This document shows, piece by piece, positions 1 to 7,894 of a stretch of DNA of 50,138 bases. The translations under genes were made by a program, and so were the position numbers. Under the pieces are notes generated by a model. It did not search any database, was not told the origin of the DNA, and saw only the letters and a program-made list of their open reading frames with translations. The DNA comes from Candidatus Kapaibacterium sp. (lineage in GTDB: Bacteria; Bacteroidota; Ignavibacteria; Kapaibacteriales; UBA2268). The stretch lies in contig JAPLFL010000120.1 in assembly GCA_026390695.1 (NCBI GenBank), positions 1 to 50,138 of the forward strand, read 5' to 3'. Every line of letters starts with the position of its first letter. The stretch's first letter is position 1.

Positions 1-117
1 AACACCAATGCAAATGCTGAATCTTTTAACGCGAAGGTAAAACTATTTAGAGCTAATCTCAGAGGGGTGATTGATACTAAGTTTTTCCTCTTTAGATTAG
101 CTAAACTTTTTGCTTAA
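1..117 (+). CDS. Transposase, C-terminal end (partial, ISL3-like)
   Basis: Frame 1 is open from the first base to a TAA at 115-117 and encodes 38 residues, including AESFNAKVK and FFLFRLAKLFA. This pattern is typical of the C-terminus of DDE transposases of ISL3-type insertion sequences in Bacteroidota. The rest of the gene lies left of the window. The protease fragment on the opposite strand stops inside this element, so the IS end should lie a few tens of bases to the right of 117. The family name rests on recalled C-terminal motifs only, so ISL3 is tentative; transposase is fairly safe. Confidence 0.7.
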   Translation, partial: NTNANAESFNAKVKLFRANLRGVIDTKFFLFRLAKLFA

Positions 118-952
118 TCCCCAAAGATTTGACATGACCCTCAACATCTTCTAACCACTCAGCAGTCAAAATATATGGTTGTGGTGATGTTGTATTCATT
201 TGATTGATTAAACTACCAGTGAAAATTTGTTGCCCAGTCCATATTCTAGTTATAGATTTCTTTTCATGGCACCAATCATCTACACAATTTACATCGGTAG
301 TACAGGGTGAATCATTATCTTGAATTGTATTTGATGAATTCTTCTTTTGAGTTGATCTTGTGATACCTGCAATATTTTTATATCCATAAGAAACTCTCCA
401 AATATTTAGATTAGGTCTTTCTGTGCTATTTTGCGGTTCCCAATATTCAAAAATGACAGTATCAGATGGAATTATATTTGTTCCAAATTTTCTATTTGGA
501 TTTTCCATTCCTTTTACAAATGGACCATTTATGAACTTTCTATCTAAGGTATAAATATGTAACGTAGAATTATCCGGTAAATAGAATTTATCAAAAATGA
601 ACTGAAGAAAACAGGCATCAGCAGCTATTATTTTCAACCTTAATATTCTTGAATTGTCGATTAATGTATCCCAAGTGCCTAAATTAACCATGTTGTGATT
701 TACGTAAGATACAATTCCACATTTATTTCGTGTATATAATTCCTTGTGATTTGTATCGTAATTTATCACCGAATCTACATTCGGTTTTTGTAGTCTTATT
801 TCGGAAATCAAATTCATAGGAGTTAACGTGAAACTTGAAGAATTATTACTAAAACTTCTGGGTTTCACATTCGAGTTTGAATACTGTGCAAACAATTTCC
901 CATATCCGATTCCAATAAAGATTACAATTAATAAAATTATTTTAATTCTCAT
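101..952 (-). pseudogene. Secreted protease paralogue A, truncated by an IS
   Basis: This 283-aa product has an N-terminal signal peptide and aligns with the first ~265 residues of the two full-length lysyl-endopeptidase-like proteins at 2672-4960 and 5781-7886. Shared features are the repeated IDS/NY region, the WDTL motif, the IFEYWEPQ segment and a Cys-rich block around WCHEKKS. Homology ends at YILTA, exactly where the paralogue continues with the catalytic His (TALHA). The last ~20 residues are read from IS sequence and the stop (TAG at 101-103) lies inside the transposase gene. The peptidase domain and T9SS sorting domain are missing. It starts 11 nt after lipoprotein A with a GGGGAAG ribosome site. 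It is almost certainly a broken gene, though it may still be translated. Confidence 0.8.
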
Positions 953-963
953 ATATTCTTCCC

Positions 964-1497
964 CTATCTCCTAATTTGAGAAAAAGTTGTGTCAATTTCA
1001 AAAGTCCATGTCGAATCAGGGAATGCAGGAATTAATAACCAGCACATTGAATTAAATGGATTATTGTATGGAATTACATCAATCGACGAAGTATTTATTT
1101 GATAAATATATTTATGCCGTATGTTATCTCTTAATATTGTTTTTTCAACTTGATGAGTTGAATCAATCAATCTAAGTTGAAATCCAACTAAAAAATGCTG
1201 AGTGAAATCAGGAGTTGGTGGATTTGAATTCTGAGTATTACATTTTAGTTTAATTATCGAATCATATTCTTGTACTGATTTAATCAGATAATTTCGTTTG
1301 TAGGAATGTATATAAAATGTTCCCATAAAAACTGAATCTCCATCACCTCCCCATTCAAGGCACCTAAAATCCGGCACAGACATCGTATCCGTCACAATCT
1401 CTATCGAATCCTGTGTTTTGATAGATTGGGTCGGATTGGTTTGGCAGTGCGCAAATAGAATGAGTGCGCATATCGAGAGAATTATTGTTGCTTTCAT
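964..1497 (-). CDS. Cassette lipoprotein A (protease-paired, unknown function)
   Basis: This 177-aa protein has a hydrophobic signal ending FAHCQTNP, a lipobox-like site with an unusual His at -1. It is one of four paralogues whose first ~40 residues are nearly identical. The mature part has an EYDSII segment, then P-x-x-DF-x(4)-LVGF, a D-x-x-x-K-Y-Y/I-Y-x-I segment and a final WLLIPAFP...WTFEIDTT block. This order recalls PrcB-type protease-associated lipoproteins, which is inference only. The gene starts with an ATGA overlap on the stop of the protease stub 1494-1715 and has an AAAGGA site. It lies directly upstream of truncated protease A. Its leader differs from those of copies B, C and D, which fits a deletion having moved it next to the stub. 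Confidence 0.75.
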   Translation of the reverse strand: MKATIILSICALILFAHCQTNPTQSIKTQDSIEIVTDTMSVPDFRCLEWGGDGDSVFMGTFYIHSYKRNYLIKSVQEYDSIIKLKCNTQNSNPPTPDFTQHFLVGFQLRLIDSTHQVEKTILRDNIRHKYIYQINTSSIDVIPYNNPFNSMCWLLIPAFPDSTWTFEIDTTFSQIRR

Positions 1498-1715
1498 TTT
1501 GTTTTCCTTTGGTTAATTAAATTTTTATAGTTCATTATAGAATCAATATTAGGTTTTTGTAAATTGTATTCAGCTATCAAAAACTCAGGTGTAATACTAA
1601 AAGTAGATGAATTGTATGAAAAACTTCGAGGAAGAATATTTGATGTGCTTGATTGTGCAAAAATACACGAAGTTTCAATGACAATCAGGAAAATTAATAA
1701 GCTTATTTTTCTCAT
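1494..1715 (-). pseudogene. Secreted protease paralogue B, N-terminal stub
   Basis: This 73-aa product has a signal peptide followed by ~45 residues matching the mature N-terminus of the protease paralogues (PRSFSYNSS, then LQKPNIDSIMNY). It then switches to INQRKTK and stops in an ATGA overlap with lipoprotein A. Everything after residue ~65 of a normal ~700-aa member is gone: propeptide, peptidase domain and sorting domain. The best reading is an internal deletion that also removed the terminator and coiled-coil fragment usually found between cassettes. The start has an AGGTG site and follows lipoprotein B by 7 nt, the same arrangement as in cassette D. It could still be secreted as a short peptide, but no function can be assigned. 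Confidence 0.75.
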
Positions 1716-1722
1716 TTTTCAC

Positions 1723-2241
1723 CTACTCCGTTATTACAGATGAAGTATCAATTTCGAAAGTCCAATCATTTGGAATCTTTGGAATTAATAACCAGTTCAT
1801 TGATGCAAACCCTCCAAATCTACCAGTTACAGCATGCAAATAACTATAAGAATATCTTATTTGGTAGATAAACTTCTTATTGTTATAATCTTTTAATAAG
1901 TGTTTTTCAATTTGTAACGATGAATCCCGAATAATCATTGTATATCCTATTAAGTCACGATTGCTAAAATCAAGAGTCGGTGGATTTGAAAGAATATTTG
2001 TACAATGATATCGAAATGTAGTATCAAATTCGGTTGAATTTTTAATATGATACCATTGTTCCCATATTCTTGTTGTATCAGCCGATTTTGAACCAAAAAC
2101 TAAACAATAAAAATAGGGTACTGGAATCGTATCGGTCACAATCTCCACCGAATCCTGTGTTTTGATTGATGGGGTTGGATTGGTTTGGCAGTGCGCAAAT
2201 AGAATGAGTGCGCATATCGAAAGAATTATTGTTGCTTTCAT
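1723..2241 (-). CDS. Cassette lipoprotein B (protease-paired, unknown function)
   Basis: This 172-aa paralogue of the A, C and D proteins has the same signal sequence with FAHCQTNP and a variable mature region. That region contains an EFDTTFRYHC segment, PTLDFSNRDLIGY, KKFIYQI and a final MNWLLIPKIPNDWTFEID block. Its ATG is preceded by AAGGAG. Directly upstream the whole leader plus the first ten codons are tandemly duplicated (2211-2368), so ribosomes could also initiate on the extra copy and make a 17-aa peptide. The paired protease downstream is only a stub, so this lipoprotein has lost its partner. Envelope location is inferred from the signal sequence; the biochemical role is unknown. 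Confidence 0.75.
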   Translation of the reverse strand: MKATIILSICALILFAHCQTNPTPSIKTQDSVEIVTDTIPVPYFYCLVFGSKSADTTRIWEQWYHIKNSTEFDTTFRYHCTNILSNPPTLDFSNRDLIGYTMIIRDSSLQIEKHLLKDYNNKKFIYQIRYSYSYLHAVTGRFGGFASMNWLLIPKIPNDWTFEIDTSSVITE

Positions 2242-2368
2242 TTTAATCTCCTTAGAAAAAGATTTATTAATAATTTATAACTAAGACACCGCATATCGAA
2301 AGAATTATTGTTGCTTTCATTTTAATCTCCTTAGAAAAAGATTTATTAATAATTTATAACTAAGACAC
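2211..2368 (-). repeat. 79-bp tandem duplication of the cassette leader and signal-peptide start
   Basis: Positions 2211-2289 and 2290-2368 are the same 79-bp unit, apparently base for base. On the minus strand each unit carries an AT-rich leader, AAGGAG, ATG and the first ten codons of the lipoprotein gene. The outer copy opens a 17-codon ORF that ends just before the inner ribosome site. Single copies of the same unit lie at 5439-5517 (lipoprotein C) and, slightly diverged, at 8392-8470 (lipoprotein D). Confidence 0.9.
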
Positions 2369-2404
2369 ACAAGATGAGTTTTAGTTACAGTTTTTTCAAA
2401 ATAA

Positions 2405-2625
2405 TTATTCATTGGTATTGGCTTTCTTTTTGTTCTTCTTCTCCAACCCTTCTATTCTGGCTTTCAGAGCGTCGTTCTGCTTTTGTATTTCAATATTTTC
2501 CTTTTTCATTTCGATCATGTACAAAGTCATCTCTTCTACCTTCTGGAGCAGCTTAGCTTCCATTTCAGCAATTGCCACCCCTTTTTCTTTTACCTCAGCC
2601 GCAGTTGGGATGTTAGCTGTTACAA
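2405..2625 (-). pseudogene. Copy of the 3' end of the tail-fibre-like gene (coiled-coil fragment)
   Basis: This stretch encodes ~70 residues starting near IPTAAEVKEKGVA and ending KKNKKKANTNE-stop. It closely matches the C-terminus of the 477-aa protein at 8570-10003 (IPSAEEVQEKGVA ... KKNKKKAKANE). It is a charged heptad-like coiled coil. There is no normal start or upstream gene body: immediately upstream on the minus strand is the protease C terminator. It reads as the left-over 3' end of the gene that originally preceded each cassette, copied along during tandem duplication. The following spacer also matches the spacer after the full gene. Confidence 0.75.
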
Positions 2626-2631
2626 AAATTC

Positions 2632-2657
2632 CGCTCCCAAGCTTTTGCTTAGGAGCG
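2632..2657 (-). terminator. Rho-independent terminator after protease C
   Basis: An 11-bp stem (CGCTCCTAAGC with GCTTGGGAGCG, one G.T pair) and an AAAA loop are followed on the minus strand by GAATTTTTG. On the plus strand the stem is followed by an A-rich stretch, so it works best leftward. It begins ~15 nt after the protease C stop. Confidence 0.75.
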
Positions 2658-2671
2658 AAAAAATATAACAA

Positions 2672-4960
2672 TTAATGGATAACTACAATCTGTTTGGTGA
2701 TTGTGTTATTCAGAGTTCTCATAGTAATAAAGTATGTGCCTGCGGGCAGCTTCGAGGTGTCGAAATCCAAAGAATAGCCACCGGTCTTGATATTTGGGCT
2801 ATCAACAACTGTAGAAATCATTTCGCCAAGCTCATTAGATATTGTGATATTGCAGTACGAAGGCTGCGATATGGCATATTTAATCTTCACCGATGCGTCC
2901 GAAGGGTTGGGAATGGCGTCGAGAGCATCAGGGAATATATTAGGCAGTCCTACTTTCTTGATAGCATCTATCCTGAAATTAACATTGGATTCATCGGGAG
3001 TATTAACTTCTAAGCCAGAATAAATTCCGTTACAATAGTATATATTTTGTGCATAAATGTTAGGGTGAAAATCATTAGGGTAATTAGTAGATACAGCTGG
3101 ATAGGTATTAATTCGTGGTGGAGAATTTGGAACATTATTAAAAGAATTTCCAGAACACCCTCCAATATATGCATGAAAATTAACACCAGCTGTTATAAAT
3201 GAACATGGACGAATATGAATAAGTGTTCGTGAATGCATTTCTACGTTCATTTGAAGTGTTGGGTATCCATCATTAATATAAGTTGGACTGGAATTAGTTG
3301 TATTTTTGTTAATCATAAGTATATACGGTTCCCAATTTGTATTAATTTGTCCGCTGCCACCACTGCCAATTTTGATTTTGCCATAATGAAAAATATCGAA
3401 ATTGCTACTTGTTGAACCAGCTCCATTATCTATATATTCCTCATTAATTTGTTCTCCATAATGAGTCAATTCATTAGACCCAAGAAAGTAACCATCACAG
3501 CTTATATTTCCATTTGTCCAAGGATTGTCTAACCAATGATGTAAAGATGTTTCATCAGTTCCACCTCCTTCCCATGAATAGGATAATTTGCCTCCTATTG
3601 CATATTTATTACAATATACTCCACCTGAACCTAATATATCACATGCCTGACCAATTACTTTATGATCTTTACTATCTACTACATTGAAAAAAGCTGCCCC
3701 TTTTGATCCAACATCAATTCCTGCATACTTATTTGGATTCACTTGCCAAAAGATATTACCCCAAGATGGACTCGGATCATCTTCTGATAATATTGATAAT
3801 GCTGTCTGATCATCAACAAATAATCTCATCGGTTGATTAACTTGGATTGAAGGGACATGCAACATTGACACTATTGGTGCTGCTTCAGTAATTGGATCAT
3901 GAAAAGCCCAACCTGCAAAATAAATATCGTCACCAACACTGAAAGGTGTGTTTAACTCTAAAAGCATAAATCCTGTTCTTGTATAAGATCCTTTGTAAGT
4001 CGCTCCATTTGATACAATATGATTATCTGTTGTACCATCACATGAATTATGATAATATTTAAACCAAAATACAAGGTACGGACACAAATCAGTTTCAGTT
4101 GGATAATCAATCTCCTTATCATCATCTCCAACTGGTTTATCATCCAATATCTCCAAGCTTGTCAAAAGATATTGATGATTTATATCAAAATTTGGTAATA
4201 TATTTAAAAGTGTACCAGTTCCAATTATTCTAAAATTATAAATAATCCTCGATACACTCCTTTTTTCAAGGCACCAATCATCACCCTCTGGGCAACTAAC
4301 ATCAACATTACATTCAGTATATGCTTGGTTTTGATTCTTTCCTTTAACTGTAATTCCTTGTTGAGTTGAATCATTATATAAATTAATATAAGCATGTATT
4401 ATTGATTCTATCGTAAGTTCACCTAAATTTCTTGAAATTGCTGGCTCATAATATTCGATTATAATATTTTCACCTTTTATCAAATCAGAAGGAAATTTAT
4501 GGTAACTATTATTATTTAATGAAGTAAAAGCACCTTGGCACATACTTGAATCATTATTATAGAAAAATAATTTAGCACCTTCAGGTAGATTGAACTCAGA
4601 AAATAATAAATTGATTGAATATGCGGCGTGACTAATGATTCTTAGCCGCCACAGCCTTCCACCATCATCTAAACTATCCCATGTACCTGAATTTTGTAAA
4701 TTAAGATTACATTTAAATTCGTAACCAAATCTAAAAGGAATTTCGCTATTTGATAATTCGAGGCTATCTTCATAAGATTTAACAGAATCTATATTAAAAG
4801 TTGCCATTCTTCGAAAATCAATTGAGTCAGCATTAGTTAAAGGAAGATTATTCGATTGATAAGAAAAACTAAATGGTTTTTCATTATATCTACAATAAAC
4901 CACCTGAGAACTAAAAAATGGTAAAATATAGATTATTATGCCCCATATATATAGTTTCAT
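2672..4960 (-). CDS. Secreted lysyl-endopeptidase-like pseudoprotease C with T9SS sorting domain
   Basis: I start this 762-aa protein at the ATG at 4960, which has AAGGAG just upstream, not at the in-frame TTG at 4975. It has a signal peptide, a ~200-residue N-terminal region shared with the other paralogues, a Cys-rich block (CPEGDDWCLEKRSV), a trypsin-fold lysyl-endopeptidase-like domain (~220-500) and a T9SS type A sorting domain (~681-762). Aligned to paralogue D, all three catalytic positions are replaced: His by Glu270 (LLTSLE), Asp by Gly330 (TRTGFMLLEL) and Ser by Lys420 (DVGSKGAAFF). Surrounding fold motifs such as YFAGWAFH and the Cys pairs remain. The frame is uninterrupted over 2.3 kb, which suggests selection as a non-catalytic exported protein, perhaps a binding or decoy protein. 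It follows lipoprotein C by 11 nt. Confidence 0.85.
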   Translation of the reverse strand: MKLYIWGIIIYILPFFSSQVVYCRYNEKPFSFSYQSNNLPLTNADSIDFRRMATFNIDSVKSYEDSLELSNSEIPFRFGYEFKCNLNLQNSGTWDSLDDGGRLWRLRIISHAAYSINLLFSEFNLPEGAKLFFYNNDSSMCQGAFTSLNNNSYHKFPSDLIKGENIIIEYYEPAISRNLGELTIESIIHAYINLYNDSTQQGITVKGKNQNQAYTECNVDVSCPEGDDWCLEKRSVSRIIYNFRIIGTGTLLNILPNFDINHQYLLTSLEILDDKPVGDDDKEIDYPTETDLCPYLVFWFKYYHNSCDGTTDNHIVSNGATYKGSYTRTGFMLLELNTPFSVGDDIYFAGWAFHDPITEAAPIVSMLHVPSIQVNQPMRLFVDDQTALSILSEDDPSPSWGNIFWQVNPNKYAGIDVGSKGAAFFNVVDSKDHKVIGQACDILGSGGVYCNKYAIGGKLSYSWEGGGTDETSLHHWLDNPWTNGNISCDGYFLGSNELTHYGEQINEEYIDNGAGSTSSNFDIFHYGKIKIGSGGSGQINTNWEPYILMINKNTTNSSPTYINDGYPTLQMNVEMHSRTLIHIRPCSFITAGVNFHAYIGGCSGNSFNNVPNSPPRINTYPAVSTNYPNDFHPNIYAQNIYYCNGIYSGLEVNTPDESNVNFRIDAIKKVGLPNIFPDALDAIPNPSDASVKIKYAISQPSYCNITISNELGEMISTVVDSPNIKTGGYSLDFDTSKLPAGTYFITMRTLNNTITKQIVVIH

Positions 4961-4971
4961 TTTAACTCCTT

Positions 4972-5469
4972 TCAATTTACTAAAAACATTGTTGTGTCGA
5001 AATCAACTGTATAATCGGCAGGCACTTTTGGTATCAACATAAATATTGGACCCCATACACCTTCTATCCCTTTTTGATCAGAACGATATGGAATTTCAAG
5101 TTTATACACTATCTTTTTTGCATATTTATATTTTATAACAGTTTGGGATATAAAACCCTTCCTTACCCAAATAAAGTTCTGGAATAATAAAGTATGCTTA
5201 TTAAAATCTATTTTGGGGGCAATTTTATTGATACAATCTGGAACACCTGCTAAATTTATTAATACTTTATCATAGAAATCTGTGCTATCATTGAAAACTC
5301 CATTTAGGACTTGAAATATTGATTCACTAGGGTAACAATGTAGATCAAGGTTCATCGTATCCGTAACAATCTCTATCGAATCCTGTGTTTTGATTGATGG
5401 GGTTGGATTGGTTTGGCAGTGCGCAAATAGAATGAGTGCGCATATCGAAAGAATTATTGTTGCTTTCAT
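4972..5469 (-). CDS. Cassette lipoprotein C (protease-paired, unknown function)
   Basis: This 165-aa member of the four-paralogue family has an N-terminal signal and first ~35 residues virtually identical to A and B. The mature domain is the most diverged of the four: it keeps IDFNKHTLLFQ, KKIVYKLEI and a final FMLIPKVPADYTVDFDTT but lacks the MNW motif. It sits upstream of pseudoprotease C, which has lost its catalytic triad, so the most diverged lipoprotein goes with the dead protease. The ATG has AAGGAG and overlaps, as ATGA, the stop of the upstream coiled-coil fragment frame. Envelope anchoring is inferred from the signal; function is unknown. Confidence 0.75.
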   Translation of the reverse strand: MKATIILSICALILFAHCQTNPTPSIKTQDSIEIVTDTMNLDLHCYPSESIFQVLNGVFNDSTDFYDKVLINLAGVPDCINKIAPKIDFNKHTLLFQNFIWVRKGFISQTVIKYKYAKKIVYKLEIPYRSDQKGIEGVWGPIFMLIPKVPADYTVDFDTTMFLVN

Positions 5470-5517
5470 TTTAATCTCCTTAGAAAAAGATTTATTAATA
5501 ATTTATAACTAAGACAC
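5439..5517 (-). repeat. Cassette leader, single copy (C)
   Basis: This is the same 79-bp unit as 2211-2289 and 2290-2368: AT-rich leader, AAGGAG, ATG and ten codons. It abuts the coiled-coil fragment directly. The spacer between them seen in cassettes B and D is absent, so the fragment's frame has lost its stop and reads through the leader. Confidence 0.85.
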
Positions 5518-5732
5518 TCATTTGTATTGGCCTTCTTTTTGTTCTTTTTCTCCAACCCTTCTATTCTGGCTTTCAGAGCTTCATTTTGCTTTTGTATCTC
5601 AATATTTTCCTTCTTCATTTCGATCATGTACAAAGTCATCTCTTCGACATTCTGGAGCAGTTTAGCTTCCATTTCAGCAATTGCCACCCCTTTTTCTTTT
5701 ACCTCAGCCGCAGTTGGGATGTTAGCTGTTAC
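5466..5732 (-). pseudogene. Second copy of the tail-fibre-gene 3' end, reading into lipoprotein C
   Basis: This encodes the same ~70-residue coiled-coil segment as 2405-2625. Here the GAA-TAA end is replaced by GAG-TGT, so the frame continues through the 79-bp leader and ends at a TGA overlapping the lipoprotein C start codon (ATGA). A possible start exists only at a TTG at 5780, inside the protease D 3' end, so translation is doubtful. It is best seen as a duplication scar. The read-through and ATGA overlap could couple translation to lipoprotein C if the upstream terminator leaks. Confidence 0.65.
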
Positions 5733-5740
5733 AAAAATTC

Positions 5741-5766
5741 CGCTCCCAAGCTTTTGCTTAGGAGCG
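5741..5766 (-). terminator. Rho-independent terminator after protease D
   Basis: The hairpin matches 2632-2657 base for base: an 11-bp stem, an AAAA loop and then GAATTTTTG leftward. It lies ~15 nt after the protease D stop. Confidence 0.75.
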
Positions 5767-5780
5767 AAAAAAAATATCAA

Positions 5781-7886
5781 TTAATGAATAACTACAATCT
5801 GTTTGGTGATTGTGTTATTCAGAGTTCTCATAGTAATAAAGTATGTGCCTGCGGGCAGCTTCGAGGTGTCGAAATCCACAGAATAGCCACCTGTCTTTAT
5901 ATTCGGGTTATCAATAACTGTAGAAATCATTTCGCCAAGCTCATTAGATATTGTGATATTGCAGAATGAGGGCTGCGAAACGGCATATTTAATCTTCACC
6001 GATGCGTCCGAAGGGTTGGGAATGGCAAGCAATCTTTCTTTATATACATCATGAGTACGTTCTTCAGGTATAGAAATCTTGTTTGAGTTTCTTCCTTCTG
6101 AGCTTCTCATTATTGGTGGTTGAGGAACAGAACAACCTGATGTATAAGTATAAGGATTTTCATTATTTGGATTACTTAACATAAATTCTGTAGAACATCC
6201 AATATAAGCATGAAAATCCACTCCTCCAAAAATATAAGAACATGGTTTTATATCTATATATTTTTTTGAAATACAGTCAAAGTTTAATCTTCCACCACTC
6301 ATATAATCTTCAAGTGAATTATAAAGAATAAATGCCTTATCAGCACCATTGATAATCCCACTTCCAGTTTCAACTTCATTTAAATTGAAAGTTGTGAACT
6401 TTAGATCAGTTAAGGACTCATCCCTATTTACTTCCAAACCAAATTCAGTGATTTTTCGACCAATATACATGCTTTCACAAGTTACATCACCATATTGTAA
6501 TTTAGGATCTAAGAATTGTCGTAAAGCATACAATGAATGTGATAGTCTTCCACCATAAGCATTGGTGCTTTTACATAAACCACCTTCGTGTCCCTTCAGT
6601 TGAGCTATCACTTTATGGTTTGCATTAAAGAATGGGGCCCCAGATGAACCACTCTGAATATTTGTTTCTCCATCTTGAACAGGAAACTTCCAAAAATTTC
6701 CATTTGATTGTGGCGAACCTTCTTCATCTGTTAAAATTGCCGGACTACCATCTGATTGGCTGATCTTCATGGTATTTATATAAGGATGATGTAACATTGT
6801 ACAATTTGGTTGAGGTTCATTGTCAGGATAGTAATTCTGAGAATAATAAGCCCATCCTGCATAAGTCACCATATCTCCGTAATTGGGCGTAAAGTCCATT
6901 TTTAATAAAGAACAATCAGTTGCGCTTACAAATGCTTTTAATGAGCAACCACTTGGACTACTTTGGCTTCCATAAGTTATGCCTTGCGAATAGTATCTTG
7001 CATCACCACAGTTTTGTCGCATATAAGCAAATTTAAAATAATATTCAGAATAATCCCTAAAACCTCTTGTTGCATGCAGTGCTGTTAAAATATATGGTTT
7101 TCTATCGTTATTGGTATTGTTTAATAAACAACCTGAAAATTCTGCTGCAATCAAATTATCTGATACGACTATGATTTGAACAATAGATCTTTTTTCAACA
7201 CACCACTGATCTCCTTCTGGACAATTAACATCTTTTGAGCAATTTAAATTATCGTCCAATAGTTTATTATTGCCTTTCTTAATTTTAATTATATTCTCAC
7301 TATTATAATTCCTGTATCCATATACAATTTTCGAAATATTTAATATCGGAATACTATCTGTATTTGTGGGTTGCCAATATTCAAAAATAACTGTATCCGA
7401 TTCGAATAAATCAGTCATAAACTTGCCTGATTGATTTGGATTAAATGATGAGAAGGGGCCATCAACTTTGTTTCTATCAGATGAATAAATAAATAAAAAT
7501 GTTCCATTCGGTAAAAAATAATTATTTAAAACGTAATTAAGAGATGTGGCATCAATTGTTGAAAATTTGAGTCTAAATAGTCTTGAACCATCATCTAATG
7601 TATCACAAGTACTGTTTTCAATTATATTGAAATTTGCAGGAATGACAGTCCCATAAATAAATACACCGGAAGTATCAGGATGTTCAGAAAAATAAGAAAT
7701 AATTGAATCAATATTTGGTTTATTTATCTGATATTCTGAAATTAAGTTCTCAGATGTAAGTGTATGACTTGATGATGTATATGTAAAACTAATTGGATAT
7801 TGTAAAATAGTATTACTTTGCCCATTCGTTGTATTGAAAAATAAACAGAATTCTATCAATATCAAATATGCTATTATTTTTTTCAT
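5781..7886 (-). CDS. Secreted lysyl-endopeptidase-like serine protease D with T9SS sorting domain
   Basis: This 701-aa protein has a signal peptide (1-22), a ~200-residue propeptide-like N-terminal region, a Cys-rich block (CPEGDQWCVEKRS, ~222-234), a peptidase domain and a T9SS type A sorting domain (~620-701). The triad can be read directly: His271 in ILTALHA, Asp324 in SATDCSLLKM and Ser415 in SGSSGAPFF, with YAGWAYY and LHHP motifs between, as in lysyl endopeptidases of trypsin fold. It should cleave extracellular proteins after export across both membranes. Lys specificity is not proven by the sequence. The start has AGGTG and lies 8 nt after lipoprotein D, so the two are surely co-transcribed. 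The last ~75 codons and the terminator are nearly identical to paralogue C while the middle is strongly diverged. Confidence 0.88.
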   Translation of the reverse strand: MKKIIAYLILIEFCLFFNTTNGQSNTILQYPISFTYTSSSHTLTSENLISEYQINKPNIDSIISYFSEHPDTSGVFIYGTVIPANFNIIENSTCDTLDDGSRLFRLKFSTIDATSLNYVLNNYFLPNGTFLFIYSSDRNKVDGPFSSFNPNQSGKFMTDLFESDTVIFEYWQPTNTDSIPILNISKIVYGYRNYNSENIIKIKKGNNKLLDDNLNCSKDVNCPEGDQWCVEKRSIVQIIVVSDNLIAAEFSGCLLNNTNNDRKPYILTALHATRGFRDYSEYYFKFAYMRQNCGDARYYSQGITYGSQSSPSGCSLKAFVSATDCSLLKMDFTPNYGDMVTYAGWAYYSQNYYPDNEPQPNCTMLHHPYINTMKISQSDGSPAILTDEEGSPQSNGNFWKFPVQDGETNIQSGSSGAPFFNANHKVIAQLKGHEGGLCKSTNAYGGRLSHSLYALRQFLDPKLQYGDVTCESMYIGRKITEFGLEVNRDESLTDLKFTTFNLNEVETGSGIINGADKAFILYNSLEDYMSGGRLNFDCISKKYIDIKPCSYIFGGVDFHAYIGCSTEFMLSNPNNENPYTYTSGCSVPQPPIMRSSEGRNSNKISIPEERTHDVYKERLLAIPNPSDASVKIKYAVSQPSFCNITISNELGEMISTVIDNPNIKTGGYSVDFDTSKLPAGTYFITMRTLNNTITKQIVVIH

Positions 7887-7894
7887 ATTTACAC

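Noticed and set aside
2412-2675. Phe/Ser-rich plus-strand ORFs opposite the coiled-coil fragments (also 5527-5784 and 8577-8819)
   Set aside because: They are antisense shadows of Lys/Glu-rich coiled-coil coding; the minus-strand frame is the homologous one.
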